Positions 1 through 7,661 of a stretch of 25,351 nucleotides of DNA are shown here, piece by piece. This stretch comes from GCA-2733415 sp965178635 (GTDB lineage: Bacteria; Bacteroidota; Bacteroidia; Flavobacteriales; Flavobacteriaceae). The stretch covers positions 1 through 25,351 of the forward strand of contig CBCXVT010000021.1 in the NCBI GenBank assembly GCA_965178635.1, given 5' to 3'. Numbering within the stretch: position 1 is the stretch's first letter; each line of letters starts with the position of its first letter. A program made the position numbers and the translations under genes. The notes under the pieces were generated by a model. The model had not been told where the DNA came from, ran no database searches, and saw nothing but the letters and a program-made list of their open reading frames with translations.

Positions 1-162
1 AAAGCGTTTCCGATAATAGGAGTTGGAGGTATACATTCTGCGCAGGATGCTTTAGATAAAATAGAAGCTGGCGCAACTTTAGTACAAGTATACACAGGCT
101 TTATTTATGAAGGACCAAAACTGGTTAAAGATATCAATAAAGCGATTTTGAAATCTCTTTAA
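1..162 (+). CDS. pyrD: Dihydroorotate dehydrogenase (quinone), C-terminal end
   Basis: Open in frame 1 from the window edge to a TAA at 160-162, giving the last 53 residues of a protein. The stretch with GVGGIHSAQDA, then GATLVQVYTGFIYEGP, is the characteristic FMN-phosphate-binding end of the TIM barrel in class 2 (membrane, quinone-linked) dihydroorotate dehydrogenase, the fourth step of pyrimidine synthesis. The GFIYEGP form fits class 2 better than the cytosolic classes. The N-terminus and catalytic residues lie outside the window. The gene runs toward the crt operon and ends 15 bases from the crtY stop, so the two transcripts converge. Confidence 0.9.
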   Translation, partial: KAFPIIGVGGIHSAQDALDKIEAGATLVQVYTGFIYEGPKLVKDINKAILKSL

Positions 163-177
163 TACATCATATTCTGT

Positions 178-870
178 TTACAATGTATATTTTCTTTTAT
201 ATAGGCAATCACTAATAAAGAGATTGCTAATTATTAGTGAAAATGCATATATGATATCTTCTACGGGGATGGTTAAAATTCTAATCCCTAAATTTTCATT
301 ATTGTTATACCAAACGACTTCATTGGGAATACCTGTCCCTGTTAATATACCGTTGATAATAAAAAAAGGAATCAACATTATTAAAAAAGTTATATAGTAT
401 TGGTAGAGTAATTTTTTGTTCTTCTTATAAAGAAGATATAAGATTATAGCGGCTACACCATAATTCACTAAAGTGTACAACTTATTATAATTAAATGTAA
501 AGAGTAATGCAAAAACAATAAAAAGTATAGCTGTAATTAGGTTACCTGTTTTACTTGTAAAAGTTAATTTTGGATTTAATTCTAATAAAGCGTAATGCAT
601 AAAAACACATGAATAAGGTATGCATATAAAAAACAACCATTCTTCTATTGGTAGTTCAAATATTGTCATGCCTAAATAATAGTCTGGGTTAAAACCCCAA
701 ACTCCAATTTTAGTAAATATAACATCCCATGTAATAAAAAACAAGTTTGTTATAATCATTGCTATGATTAGTGATTTCCATCTTTTATAGAATTTTAACC
801 TAGGATGAAAACTTGCTAGTAATGGAACTAAAATAGAACCTAAGTTTAAAATTAAATATAGGTTTTTCAC
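178..870 (-). CDS. crtY: Lycopene beta-cyclase, CrtYcd fusion type
   Basis: A 230-residue, very hydrophobic protein with about seven membrane segments. It carries two copies of the cyclase motif of the heterodimeric/fused lycopene cyclase family: PIEEW at about 74-78 and PVEDI at about 202-206, plus a conserved ENLGIR stretch just before the second. This is the single-chain version of the actinobacterial CrtYc/CrtYd pair. It closes both ends of lycopene to give beta-carotene in the cytoplasmic membrane. The start is GTG at 870, sharing one base with the TAG stop of crtZ (TAGTG), which suggests translational coupling. It is the last gene of the carotenoid operon. No damage is visible. Confidence 0.9.
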   Translation of the reverse strand: MKNLYLILNLGSILVPLLASFHPRLKFYKRWKSLIIAMIITNLFFITWDVIFTKIGVWGFNPDYYLGMTIFELPIEEWLFFICIPYSCVFMHYALLELNPKLTFTSKTGNLITAILFIVFALLFTFNYNKLYTLVNYGVAAIILYLLYKKNKKLLYQYYITFLIMLIPFFIINGILTGTGIPNEVVWYNNNENLGIRILTIPVEDIIYAFSLIISNLFISDCLYKRKYTL

Positions 871-1325
871 TACTTTGTTTGTTTAAAGTATTTATAAGGA
901 AAAACAAGCATTCCAAAACATTCTCCCTTATCTTTTCCTATATGTTTATGATGCATTTTATGAGCTCTTCGAACTGCTTTAGCATACCTACTATTTGATT
1001 TTTTGAATAAATTAAATCGCTGATGAATAAATATATCATGCACTAAAAAATAAGTTAATCCATAAGCAAAAATACCTAACCCAATGGATAGGCCTAGAAT
1101 AAAAATATCATGTTTCCATAATAGAAAAAATAAAATACTGACTAATGCATAGAATATGAAAAAGGTATCATTACGCTCAAACCATGAATCGTGATCTTTG
1201 TTATGATGATCACGATGTAATTTCCATAAAAAACCATGCATAACAAATTTATGTGTGAACCAAGCCATAAATTCCATAAGAAGGAATGTTATGAAAAATA
1301 CTAAAATGTGTATCCAAATATTCAT
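870..1325 (-). CDS. crtZ: Beta-carotene 3-hydroxylase (zeaxanthin-forming)
   Basis: A 151-residue membrane di-iron hydroxylase. All His clusters of the fatty-acid hydroxylase/CrtZ family are present: H25xxxxH30, H37xxHH41, H96xxxxH101 and H122xxHH126. They sit on the cytoplasmic side between about four membrane segments. The enzyme adds 3- and 3'-hydroxyls to beta-carotene, so with CrtY the expected product is zeaxanthin; no ketolase (crtW) is present in this window. The ATG at 1325 overlaps the ancestral crtB stop (TAATG). Premature termination of crtB at 1544 would remove that coupling and could lower CrtZ synthesis. Confidence 0.92.
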   Translation of the reverse strand: MNIWIHILVFFITFLLMEFMAWFTHKFVMHGFLWKLHRDHHNKDHDSWFERNDTFFIFYALVSILFFLLWKHDIFILGLSIGLGIFAYGLTYFLVHDIFIHQRFNLFKKSNSRYAKAVRRAHKMHHKHIGKDKGECFGMLVFPYKYFKQTK

Positions 1326-2170
1326 TACAATAAATTTAATTGAAATTTCACATAACTCCTTGTTAAAAGCTCCATTTTTTTATAATCAGCTACTCGTATT
1401 CGTGTGTTTTTTATTTCCAATAGCTGGAGTATTAGCTATTTTTTTTAATAATTGTTTATAATACCTATAAGCAACAAATACACCAAACTTAGCTTCTTTT
1501 GGGAGCTTTAAGAATACCTTGATATCCTTTTTCAAAATCTAATTCAATTTCTTGAATAAGCTTGGTGTTTAGATTGTTCATTTAAAGACTTCAAGGTCTG
1601 TGTATTAGGGAAATAAGTTCTTCCTAACTGATCATAATCTTCTTTTAAGTCTCTTAAAAAGTTAACTTTCTGAAATGCTGAACCCAGTTTCATGGCTGAA
1701 TACTTGAGTGACTCAAATTTTTCTTTATCACCTTTAACAAAAACTTGTAAACACATAAGTCCAACTACATCTGCAGAACCATATATATAACCCTCATACT
1801 CTTCTTTTGTATGGTAAATATTTTTTTGTAGATCAGCTCTCATACTCTTCATAAAAGCTTTCACATGCTCTATCGATAAATTATATTTGTGATAAGTTGT
1901 TTGAAATGCATTTAAAATAGGATTCAAACTTATTTTATCTTCTAATGATTGATAGAGCTGTTTTTCAAAATCATTAAACAAATTTTCTTGTTGATACTCC
2001 TGAAAAGAATCTACAATTTCATCTGCTAAACGAACAAAGCCATAAATATTATAAATATCTTGACGTATACTTGTTCCTAACATTTTTGTTGCTAAAGAAA
2101 AAGATGTGCTATATTCTTTAGTAACAAGTTTACTAGCTTTACCTGAGACAGTATCAAAAATTGATTTCAT
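1325..2170 (-). pseudogene. crtB: Phytoene synthase with three frameshifts in the 3' third
   Basis: The intact N-terminal reading frame (start ATG at 2170, stop at 1544, 208 residues) has both Asp-rich prenyl-diphosphate motifs of phytoene synthase: DEIVD at 50-54 and RDLKED at 173-178. It then runs off-frame. The rest of the family C-terminus is still readable in pieces. After about base 1564 the frame moves by one (LIQEIELDFEKGYQGI). After about 1507 it moves again (LPKEAKFGVFVAYRYYKQLL). After about 1417 it moves a third time (KNTRIRVADYKKMELL), reaching TAA at 1325-1327. Each shift is one extra base in a short run, and the three together restore the original frame. The whole span of 846 bases gives about 280 residues, the usual family length. 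The product truncated at 208 residues lacks the C-terminal helices and is probably inactive, unless these are sequence errors. Confidence 0.82.
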
Positions 2171-2176
2171 ACTAAT

Positions 2177-3640
2177 TTATTTTAATTCGTATTTTTTAAC
2201 AAGATCTGCTGTTAACTTTCCTGATATTAGTGATGGCGGAACACCTGGTCCTGGAACGGTCAATTGCCCTGTAAAATATAAACCATCGAGTTTTTTACTT
2301 TTTAACTTAGGTCTAAGGAAAGCTGTTTGTAATAATGTATTGGCTAAACCATATGCATTTCCTTTATATGAGTTATAATCATCTATAAAGTCATTAATTC
2401 CAAAACTTTCAACAAATAATATATCACTTTTTATTTCTTGCTTTGTTAGATATTCTAATCTATCAATTATTTTGTCAAAATAGATTTTTCTAATTTCCTT
2501 AGAATCTTCTATACCTGGTGCTAAAGGTATTAAAAATATTGCTGCTTCTTTACCTACTGGTGCAGATGAATTGTCTGTTTTACTTGGGAAACTAGTATAA
2601 AATAATGGTTTTTCTGGCCATTCTGGAGTATCATAAATACTCTTAGCATGATTGTCAAAATCTGTATCAAAAAACAAAGTGTGATGCTCTACACCTTCTA
2701 CTATTTTATTAATTCCTACATAAAAAAGCAAAGATGAAGGTGCAAAAGTCTTTTTATCCCAATAAGAGTCTGAATACTGACGTTTTTCTGTTGGTAATAA
2801 CTTTTCTGTATGGGCATAATCCGCACCAGACAAAACAATATCAGACTTAATCAAGTAATCATCTATCCATAAACCTACAGCACGATTTTTAATGACTGCT
2901 ATTTTTTGAACATTAGAATTAGTTTTAAAATTCACACCCAAAGATTTTGCTAAGCTTACCATGCCATTAATAACTTGATACATTCCTCCTTCAGGATGCC
3001 AGGTGCCAAGTCCAAAATCAGCGTAATTCATAAAGTTATAAAAGGAAGGGGTATTTGATGGCTTAGCCCCTAAAAACAACACTGGGAATTCTAGAATACT
3101 TTGTAAGCGTTTGTTTTTAAAAATCTTTTTTACATCTTTAGAAACGGTACCTAAAAATTGGTTTAATTTTCCAATTGTTTTAGGGGTAACTAATTCAAAA
3201 ATAGATTCACCAGGATTGTATACCAAATCCTTTATAGCTATTTCATAGTTGTTCTGGGCTTTACTAATAAACTTCTTTAGTTTGCTGCCGCTACCAGTTT
3301 CAATATTTTCAAAAGCTATAGCGATTTCTTCTAGGTTATCAACAATCGTTATATAATCTTGTACATCAAAATAAACCGAATAAGCAGGGTTTAATTTATT
3401 TAGTTTATAGTAATCTGAAGTTTTTTTATTAAAATCTGCAAAGAATTTTTCAAAAACATCTGGCATCCAATACCAAGTTGGCCCCATATCAAATGTAAAT
3501 CCATCTTTCTTTAATTGACGAGCTCTACCCCCTATGTAATCATTTTTTTCATAGACAGTAACTTCATACCCATATTTAGCTAAATAACATGAAGCTGCTA
3601 TAGACGAAAATCCCGAACCAATTATTGATATATTTTTCAT
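2177..3640 (-). CDS. crtI: Phytoene desaturase (CrtI type)
   Basis: A 487-residue flavoprotein of the carotenoid desaturase/amine oxidase family. The N-terminal FAD-binding Rossmann motif (IIGSGFSSIAAS, about 6-17, followed by EVTVYEKNDYIGGRA) and the substrate-side DMGPTWYWMP at about 51-60 are clear. The C-terminal FAD motif (YFTGQLTVPGPGVPPSLISG, near 458-477) is the form seen in Bacteroidota CrtI. It converts colourless phytoene to lycopene. It starts one base after the regulator gene stop (3642) and ends six bases before crtB, so all three are one transcript. The reading frame is intact although the neighbouring crtB is not. Confidence 0.93.
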   Translation of the reverse strand: MKNISIIGSGFSSIAASCYLAKYGYEVTVYEKNDYIGGRARQLKKDGFTFDMGPTWYWMPDVFEKFFADFNKKTSDYYKLNKLNPAYSVYFDVQDYITIVDNLEEIAIAFENIETGSGSKLKKFISKAQNNYEIAIKDLVYNPGESIFELVTPKTIGKLNQFLGTVSKDVKKIFKNKRLQSILEFPVLFLGAKPSNTPSFYNFMNYADFGLGTWHPEGGMYQVINGMVSLAKSLGVNFKTNSNVQKIAVIKNRAVGLWIDDYLIKSDIVLSGADYAHTEKLLPTEKRQYSDSYWDKKTFAPSSLLFYVGINKIVEGVEHHTLFFDTDFDNHAKSIYDTPEWPEKPLFYTSFPSKTDNSSAPVGKEAAIFLIPLAPGIEDSKEIRKIYFDKIIDRLEYLTKQEIKSDILFVESFGINDFIDDYNSYKGNAYGLANTLLQTAFLRPKLKSKKLDGLYFTGQLTVPGPGVPPSLISGKLTADLVKKYELK

Positions 3641-3641
3641 T

Positions 3642-4550
3642 TTATTTATTTATAACTTCAATTACATCATCTAGGCTATTGAAAAAATCTATGTTATTAG
3701 GAATTATAAAGTTTTTATCTAGGTTTGAAACTTGCTTTCCTAAAATATAAAACTTTGCATTTGAGCTCTCTAAAATTTCTGCATTGAATTCTGACAAGTA
3801 TTTGGGTATTTTTTTAATTTCAGGTTCTACAGTGAAGTAGCTAATAAAAACTACTTCTTGACTATCATTTATAAATGGTTTTAAAGAGTCTATAGGAACA
3901 GATGCTCCTAACATAATGGATTTATAACCTGCGCTAACTACTTCATATTGAAGATATGTTAATCCTAAATCATGAATTTCATTATCTGGTAAGAATAATA
4001 TAAATAACTTATCATGCTTTTCAACTTTCTTAATTTGTAAATGATAAGTGCTTATTAATATTTTTTGTTTTATTAGATTGCTAATAAAATGCTCATGGGT
4101 TGGATTAATTGAACCTGACTGCCACAACAAACCTACATCATATAAAAACGGAATTAAGTAATTTTTAAATATATCAGAAAACGATAGTACTTTTTCGATT
4201 TGGCTATATGCTTCTTCGAATAATATAACGTCAAAGTTGAGCATTGCAATTTTCAACTTATTTGTAAAATGATTTTTATTTACTTTTTTTGATATGACCT
4301 GTTTTAGGACTTCTTCAAAAGTTATATCATCATAATTAGCAATTTTAGATATTTTAATTCCATCAGAATTTAAAAGACTAATATTTAGTAATTTTTTTAA
4401 ACTATCTATAGAATAATTTCTGATATTAGTTTCAGTTCTCTCAGGGGTTAGCAAGTTATAACGCTTCTCCCATATTCGTATAGTATGTGCTTTCACTCCT
4501 GAAAAATTTTCTAGGTCTTTAATACTGAATACTGATTTTATATGACTCAA
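3642..4550 (-). CDS. CarH/LitR-like B12-binding MerR-family light regulator
   Basis: A MerR-type winged helix-turn-helix (IKDLENFSGVKAHTIRIWEKR) is followed by a helical cap and a cobalamin-binding Rossmann domain. The two signatures of adenosylcobalamin photoreceptors are present: W-x9-EH (W143, E153, H154 when counted from the start chosen here) and the B12 loop EIHDLG (E191, H193, G196), whose His would be the lower cobalt ligand. In known CarH proteins the dark AdoCbl-bound form represses carotenoid genes, and light breaks the Co-C bond and releases DNA. The residue after the Trp is Gln. I chose TTG at 4550 because family proteins begin about eight residues before FSIKDL. Reading upstream to a TTG at 4610 adds 20 residues that lie in a hairpin and look non-coding. 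It is directly upstream of crtI. Confidence 0.88.
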   Translation of the reverse strand: MSHIKSVFSIKDLENFSGVKAHTIRIWEKRYNLLTPERTETNIRNYSIDSLKKLLNISLLNSDGIKISKIANYDDITFEEVLKQVISKKVNKNHFTNKLKIAMLNFDVILFEEAYSQIEKVLSFSDIFKNYLIPFLYDVGLLWQSGSINPTHEHFISNLIKQKILISTYHLQIKKVEKHDKLFILFLPDNEIHDLGLTYLQYEVVSAGYKSIMLGASVPIDSLKPFINDSQEVVFISYFTVEPEIKKIPKYLSEFNAEILESSNAKFYILGKQVSNLDKNFIIPNNIDFFNSLDDVIEVINK

Positions 4551-4586
4551 AATATTTATGTTTAATTTTATTCTATAAATATATAA

Positions 4587-4621
4587 AGAAATGCATATTG
4601 TGCTATACAATACGCATTTCT
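4587..4621 (-). terminator. Imperfect hairpin between fasciclin and regulator genes
   Basis: The arms AGAAATGC-a-TATTGT and ACAATA-c-GCATTTCT pair around a five-base loop with one mismatch. On the minus strand the hairpin is followed by TTATATATTT, a weak U-rich tail. It lies 18 bases after the fasciclin stop and about 37 bases before the chosen regulator start. It could be a leaky terminator or attenuator, or an operator bound by the regulator itself. Which of these it is cannot be decided from sequence. Confidence 0.5.
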
Positions 4622-4638
4622 ATATAAACAATTAAATA

Positions 4639-5601
4639 TTAATTTAATTGAGGTAAAATAACTTTGTCAACTACATGTATAATACCGTTAGCTGCTTGTA
4701 CATCTGCAATAATAACGTTTCCTGATCGATCATTTTGATCAGTAAAGATTACCCCCGAAGTTGTATTTAACATAAATGTATCACCTAAGGTAGTAACAGT
4801 CATCCCATCTGTCAAAGTGCTAGATAAAACATTAGCACCGCCTACAACATGAGTGTTTAGTGTGGCTTCTAAAGTTGCTGTAGCAATATCATTCAAACTA
4901 GATACTCCTAATTCTGTTAATAAGCTTCCAAATGCATCATTAGTTGGAGCAAATACTGTAAAAGGTGCTGGACTAGTTGTACTACTTAATGTAGAAACAT
5001 ATGTGAAAGATGATTCACGAGTTAATGCTGAAACTAATGAAGTGAATGTGTTATCGGCAGTAGCAAAAGTTACAACACTCGGTAAACTTATTACATTATC
5101 TACAGCATGAATTACACCATTATCTACAAAAATATCGGCGACTACAACTGATGACTCCCCATTTAACATCACTCCGTTAGATGTATTGATGTACATGTCA
5201 ATTTTATTCATTGTCGAGCTTTCTTCTGCTAAAGTTTTAACATAACCTGTAGATAAACTTGATGAAGCATTTACTCCTTGAATAACGTGGTTTAATAAAA
5301 CCTGCTCTAATACTTCTAAAGGTACATCATCAAGTGAACTGAATCCGTTTGATGACAAGAATGATTCAAAAGAGTCATTATCAGGGGCAAAAACGGTAAA
5401 CTCAGTTGAAGAAGATAGAGCAGGTGTTAAACTAGTTAAATCTAATGCAGACTTTAAAGTACTGTAACTAGGGTTTTCATTTACAAAATCAGCAATTGTA
5501 TTGCTGGTTGGATTTGATGAATTATTATCATCATCTGAAGAACAAGATGCAAATACGATTGCAACTATAACTAATAGGGAATTTAAAATTATTTTTTTCA
5601 T
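4639..5601 (-). CDS. Lipoprotein with two fasciclin (FAS1) domains
   Basis: A 320-residue secreted protein. The N-terminus is a lipoprotein signal peptide with lipobox VFAS-C (lipidated Cys20). The following SSDDDNN resembles the acidic export signal that sends lipoproteins to the cell surface in Bacteroidota. Two FAS1 domains follow, about 35-175 and 178-318. Each has the TVFAPDNDSF / TVFAPTNDAF box and a closing ADIFVDNGVIHAVDNV / ADVQAANGIIHVVDKV box. FAS1 domains mediate adhesion and carbohydrate or protein contacts; no enzymatic role is implied. It is the first gene after the promoter at 5635-5665, upstream of the light regulator and crt genes, so it is probably co-expressed with them, subject to the hairpin at 4587. 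Confidence 0.88.
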   Translation of the reverse strand: MKKIILNSLLVIVAIVFASCSSDDDNNSSNPTSNTIADFVNENPSYSTLKSALDLTSLTPALSSSTEFTVFAPDNDSFESFLSSNGFSSLDDVPLEVLEQVLLNHVIQGVNASSSLSTGYVKTLAEESSTMNKIDMYINTSNGVMLNGESSVVVADIFVDNGVIHAVDNVISLPSVVTFATADNTFTSLVSALTRESSFTYVSTLSSTTSPAPFTVFAPTNDAFGSLLTELGVSSLNDIATATLEATLNTHVVGGANVLSSTLTDGMTVTTLGDTFMLNTTSGVIFTDQNDRSGNVIIADVQAANGIIHVVDKVILPQLN

Positions 5602-5613
5602 GACTAAAATTGT

Positions 5614-5682
5614 TTTTGTTTAACTTTTTTTTGACAAAGGTAAACATTTTGTTTACTTAAACAAGAAAAAAGTTAAACAAAA
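5614..5682. promoter_or_regulatory. Nested inverted repeats with TTGTTTA half-sites (putative operator)
   Basis: Two 17-base arms, TTTTGTTTAACTTTTTT (5614-5630) and its exact reverse complement (5666-5682), enclose a perfect palindrome, GTAAACATTTTGTTTAC (5640-5656). Exact TTGTTTA half-sites in either orientation lie at 5616-5622, 5649-5655, 5658-5664 and 5674-5680. Two more lie upstream at 5748-5754 and 5773-5779, themselves an inverted pair. The sites straddle the promoter of the lipoprotein/light-regulator/crt operon. The likely binder is the adjacent B12-MerR protein, by position only. Confidence 0.6.
5635..5665 (-). promoter_or_regulatory. Promoter of the fasciclin-regulator-crt operon
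   Basis: On the minus strand TACCTTTG (plus 5635-5642) matches the Bacteroidota -7 consensus TAnnTTTG. A CTTG (plus 5662-5665) lies exactly 19 bases upstream at the place of the -33 TTTG box. A palindrome (5640-5656) fills the spacer and overlaps the -7 box, where a repressor would block polymerase. The start codon lies about 34 bases downstream of the -7 box. Confidence 0.65.
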
Positions 5683-5863
5683 GTATATTTATATATTAAA
5701 AAACTTAATAAATTTTAGTTTATACTAGGATTAGTAAGGTTTTATAGTTGTTTATTAAAGTCAATAATAAATTAAACAAAATAAAAATATTGTTAGTGAA
5801 GCAATTAAAATTGTTATTGATAATGGAAAATAACATGGTTAGTAGACGGATTAATCTTGTATT

Positions 5864-5893
5864 AAAAAAAGCTCAAAGAAATTATCTTAGAGC
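5864..5893 (-). terminator. Rho-independent terminator of the tspO-photolyase operon
   Basis: On the minus strand GCTCTAAGA and TCTTTGAGC form a nine-base stem with one T-T mismatch and a five-base loop, followed by seven T residues. It begins seven bases after the photolyase stop. It separates the photolyase operon from the fasciclin-crt operon. The rest of 5602-5899 is AT-rich and holds only the promoter and half-sites listed separately. Confidence 0.8.
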
Positions 5894-5899
5894 CTTATT

Positions 5900-7186
5900 T
5901 TAATTTAATGCTTTTTTGTAAGTTGTAATAGCTCTTTCTCTTGCCATTTTATGCTCAACAATCGGTGGTGGATATGTTAGCTCATCAAAATCCTCAATCC
6001 ATTTCTTTATATATTCTAAATTTTTATCAAACTTTTTTAACTGAGATTCGGGGTTAAAAACTCTAAAGTAAGGCGCTGCATCACAACCGGTTCCTGCTGC
6101 CCATTGCCAGTTTCCGTTATTAGCCGACAATTCATAATCTAATAATTTCTCCGCAAAATAAGCTTCGCCCCAACGCCAATCTATTAATAAATGCTTGCAC
6201 AAAAAACCTGCAGTAATCATTCTTACCCGATTATGCATATACCCTGTTTTATTTAATTGTCGCATACCTGCATCAACCATTGGGTAACCAGTTTCTCCTT
6301 TACACCATTTTTTAAATTCCTTTTCATTATTTCTCCAAGGAATAGCATCATATTTTTGCTTAAAGTTGTTGGTAACCACTTTAGGAAAGTGAAATAATAC
6401 TTGCATAAAGAATTCTCTCCATATTAATTCACTTAAGAACGTTGCGTTTGTTTTTAAGGCTAAAAGAACCATTTTACGAACACTTACCAACCCGAAACGA
6501 AAGTAAGGTGACAAGTATGATGTTTTATCCTGAAACGGAAAATCTCGTATCTCATCATAATTTGATAAGCTCGATAAATTATACGATTTTACTTTTATTA
6601 AACTCTCTTCAAAACCTATTGATTTTAAAGTTGGAAAATCTGCTGTGAAGTTATAAAAGTTAGAAAATTCAACAACAAACTCTTTAGTATCAACTTCTAC
6701 ATCAAACTTTTGCAACCATTTATTTTTATATGGTGTATACACAGTATAAGGCAAACCGTCGTTTTTAACAAGCTCGTCTTGTTCAAAGATAACTTGATCT
6801 TTATAGCTGAAAAAACTAACATTCTTTGACATTAAAAAAGCTTCAACTTCCTGATCTCTTTTTGTTGCATAAGGCTCATAATCTTTATTTGTATAAACCG
6901 CTGTAATGTTATGTTCAGTAATTAAACTTTCCCAAATTTTAAGAGGATTCCCTTTTTTAATTAATAATGATGAATTTTCTTTTTTTAATACTCTGTCTAA
7001 CTGATGTAACGTTTGATAAATAAAAGAAACTCTAGCATCGTCTTTTGGTAAATTATCAATTATTTCTTCATCAAAAATAAAAACAGGAAGTATTTTATCT
7101 CCTGATTTTAATGCGTTATGTAATGCTGCGTTATCTTCTAAACGCAAATCTCTACGAAACCAAAAAACAGCAATTTTATTTTCCAT
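5900..7186 (-). CDS. phrB: Deoxyribodipyrimidine photolyase (class I CPD type)
   Basis: A 428-residue DNA photolyase/cryptochrome family protein. It has the N-terminal antenna-binding alpha/beta domain (VFWFRRDLRLEDN at 7-19) and the FAD domain with SELIWREFF at 252-260. The diagnostic stretch NNGNWQWAAGTGCDAAPYFR is at 356-375, followed by VFNP. That stretch closely resembles class I cyclobutane-pyrimidine-dimer photolyases rather than DASH or (6-4) enzymes, although a (6-4) or signalling role cannot be fully excluded. It uses blue light to split UV-made thymine dimers. It is the last gene of the operon, starting inside the end of the SRPBCC gene (11-base overlap). This placement fits light-linked expression with the rest of the operon. 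Confidence 0.92.
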   Translation of the reverse strand: MENKIAVFWFRRDLRLEDNAALHNALKSGDKILPVFIFDEEIIDNLPKDDARVSFIYQTLHQLDRVLKKENSSLLIKKGNPLKIWESLITEHNITAVYTNKDYEPYATKRDQEVEAFLMSKNVSFFSYKDQVIFEQDELVKNDGLPYTVYTPYKNKWLQKFDVEVDTKEFVVEFSNFYNFTADFPTLKSIGFEESLIKVKSYNLSSLSNYDEIRDFPFQDKTSYLSPYFRFGLVSVRKMVLLALKTNATFLSELIWREFFMQVLFHFPKVVTNNFKQKYDAIPWRNNEKEFKKWCKGETGYPMVDAGMRQLNKTGYMHNRVRMITAGFLCKHLLIDWRWGEAYFAEKLLDYELSANNGNWQWAAGTGCDAAPYFRVFNPESQLKKFDKNLEYIKKWIEDFDELTYPPPIVEHKMARERAITTYKKALN

Positions 7187-7661
7187 TAAAAAGATGTTCT
7201 AAAATTGTAAATCTATAATTAAATATAGTTTTTAACTGTTTTTTTATAAACAAGGTTTGGGCTATGTGACCTAAAAAACCTAAAGGTATTTTATATGATA
7301 TTTTATCTTTCATTAAAGTATTTCCATTTTCTAATTCTTCAAACCAGTGCTCGTGATGCCACATAGCATAAGGTCCAAATCGCTGTTCATCTATAAAAAA
7401 TGCTTTTTCTTTAACCTGAGTTATTTCGGTTACCCAATTTGTTTTTATAAACGGAACCGGAGATACTTTATAGGTAATTATCTGACCTTGATATGCCTTT
7501 TTATCAACTTTAGAGGTAATGTTAAAACCCATTTTAGGAGGCGTTATTTTAGCTAGATTTTCTGGTGAAGAAAAATAATCCCAAGCTTTATCTAAAGACA
7601 TTTTTAGTTCTTGCTCCGTTTCTAACGTATAAATTCCTGAATGTTTTTTAAAATTTATCAT
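7176..7661 (-). CDS. SRPBCC (START-like) family protein
   Basis: A 161-residue cytoplasmic protein without signal peptide. The order of elements is that of the SRPBCC/polyketide-cyclase-like hydrophobic-ligand-binding fold: an opening strand (YTLETEQEL), the helix with AWDYFSSPENLAKITPPKMGF, later strands with WVTEITQ and a closing long helix (about 130-158). No catalytic residues can be assigned. Proteins of this family often lie beside photolyase genes in flavobacteria and proteobacteria. That hints at a role in binding a small hydrophobic molecule during light stress, but the ligand is unknown. It overlaps the photolyase start and begins directly after the peroxidase stop. Confidence 0.8.
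   Translation of the reverse strand: MINFKKHSGIYTLETEQELKMSLDKAWDYFSSPENLAKITPPKMGFNITSKVDKKAYQGQIITYKVSPVPFIKTNWVTEITQVKEKAFFIDEQRFGPYAMWHHEHWFEELENGNTLMKDKISYKIPLGFLGHIAQTLFIKKQLKTIFNYRFTILEHLFNGK

Noticed and set aside
1255..1461. Plus-strand ORF of 68 codons opposite crtB/crtZ
   Set aside because: It lies antisense to the crtB remnant and crtZ start, has no recognisable protein pattern, and is open only by chance.
1411..1570. Programmed ribosomal frameshifting in crtB
   Set aside because: Three separate shifts would be needed at unrelated sites without a typical slippery sequence and stimulator. Mutation or sequence error is far simpler.
4551..4610. Longer start for the B12-MerR regulator at TTG 4610
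   Set aside because: The extra 20 residues overlap a hairpin, have no regulator-like pattern and are not needed for the helix-turn-helix.
4853..5110. Plus-strand ORF of 85 codons inside the fasciclin gene
   Set aside because: It is a mirror of the Thr/Ser/Val-rich FAS1 repeat on the other strand with no independent features.
5900..7186. Cryptochrome DASH or (6-4) photolyase
   Set aside because: The NNGNWQWAAGTGCDAAPYFR stretch and the length fit class I CPD photolyase best, although biochemical proof is absent.
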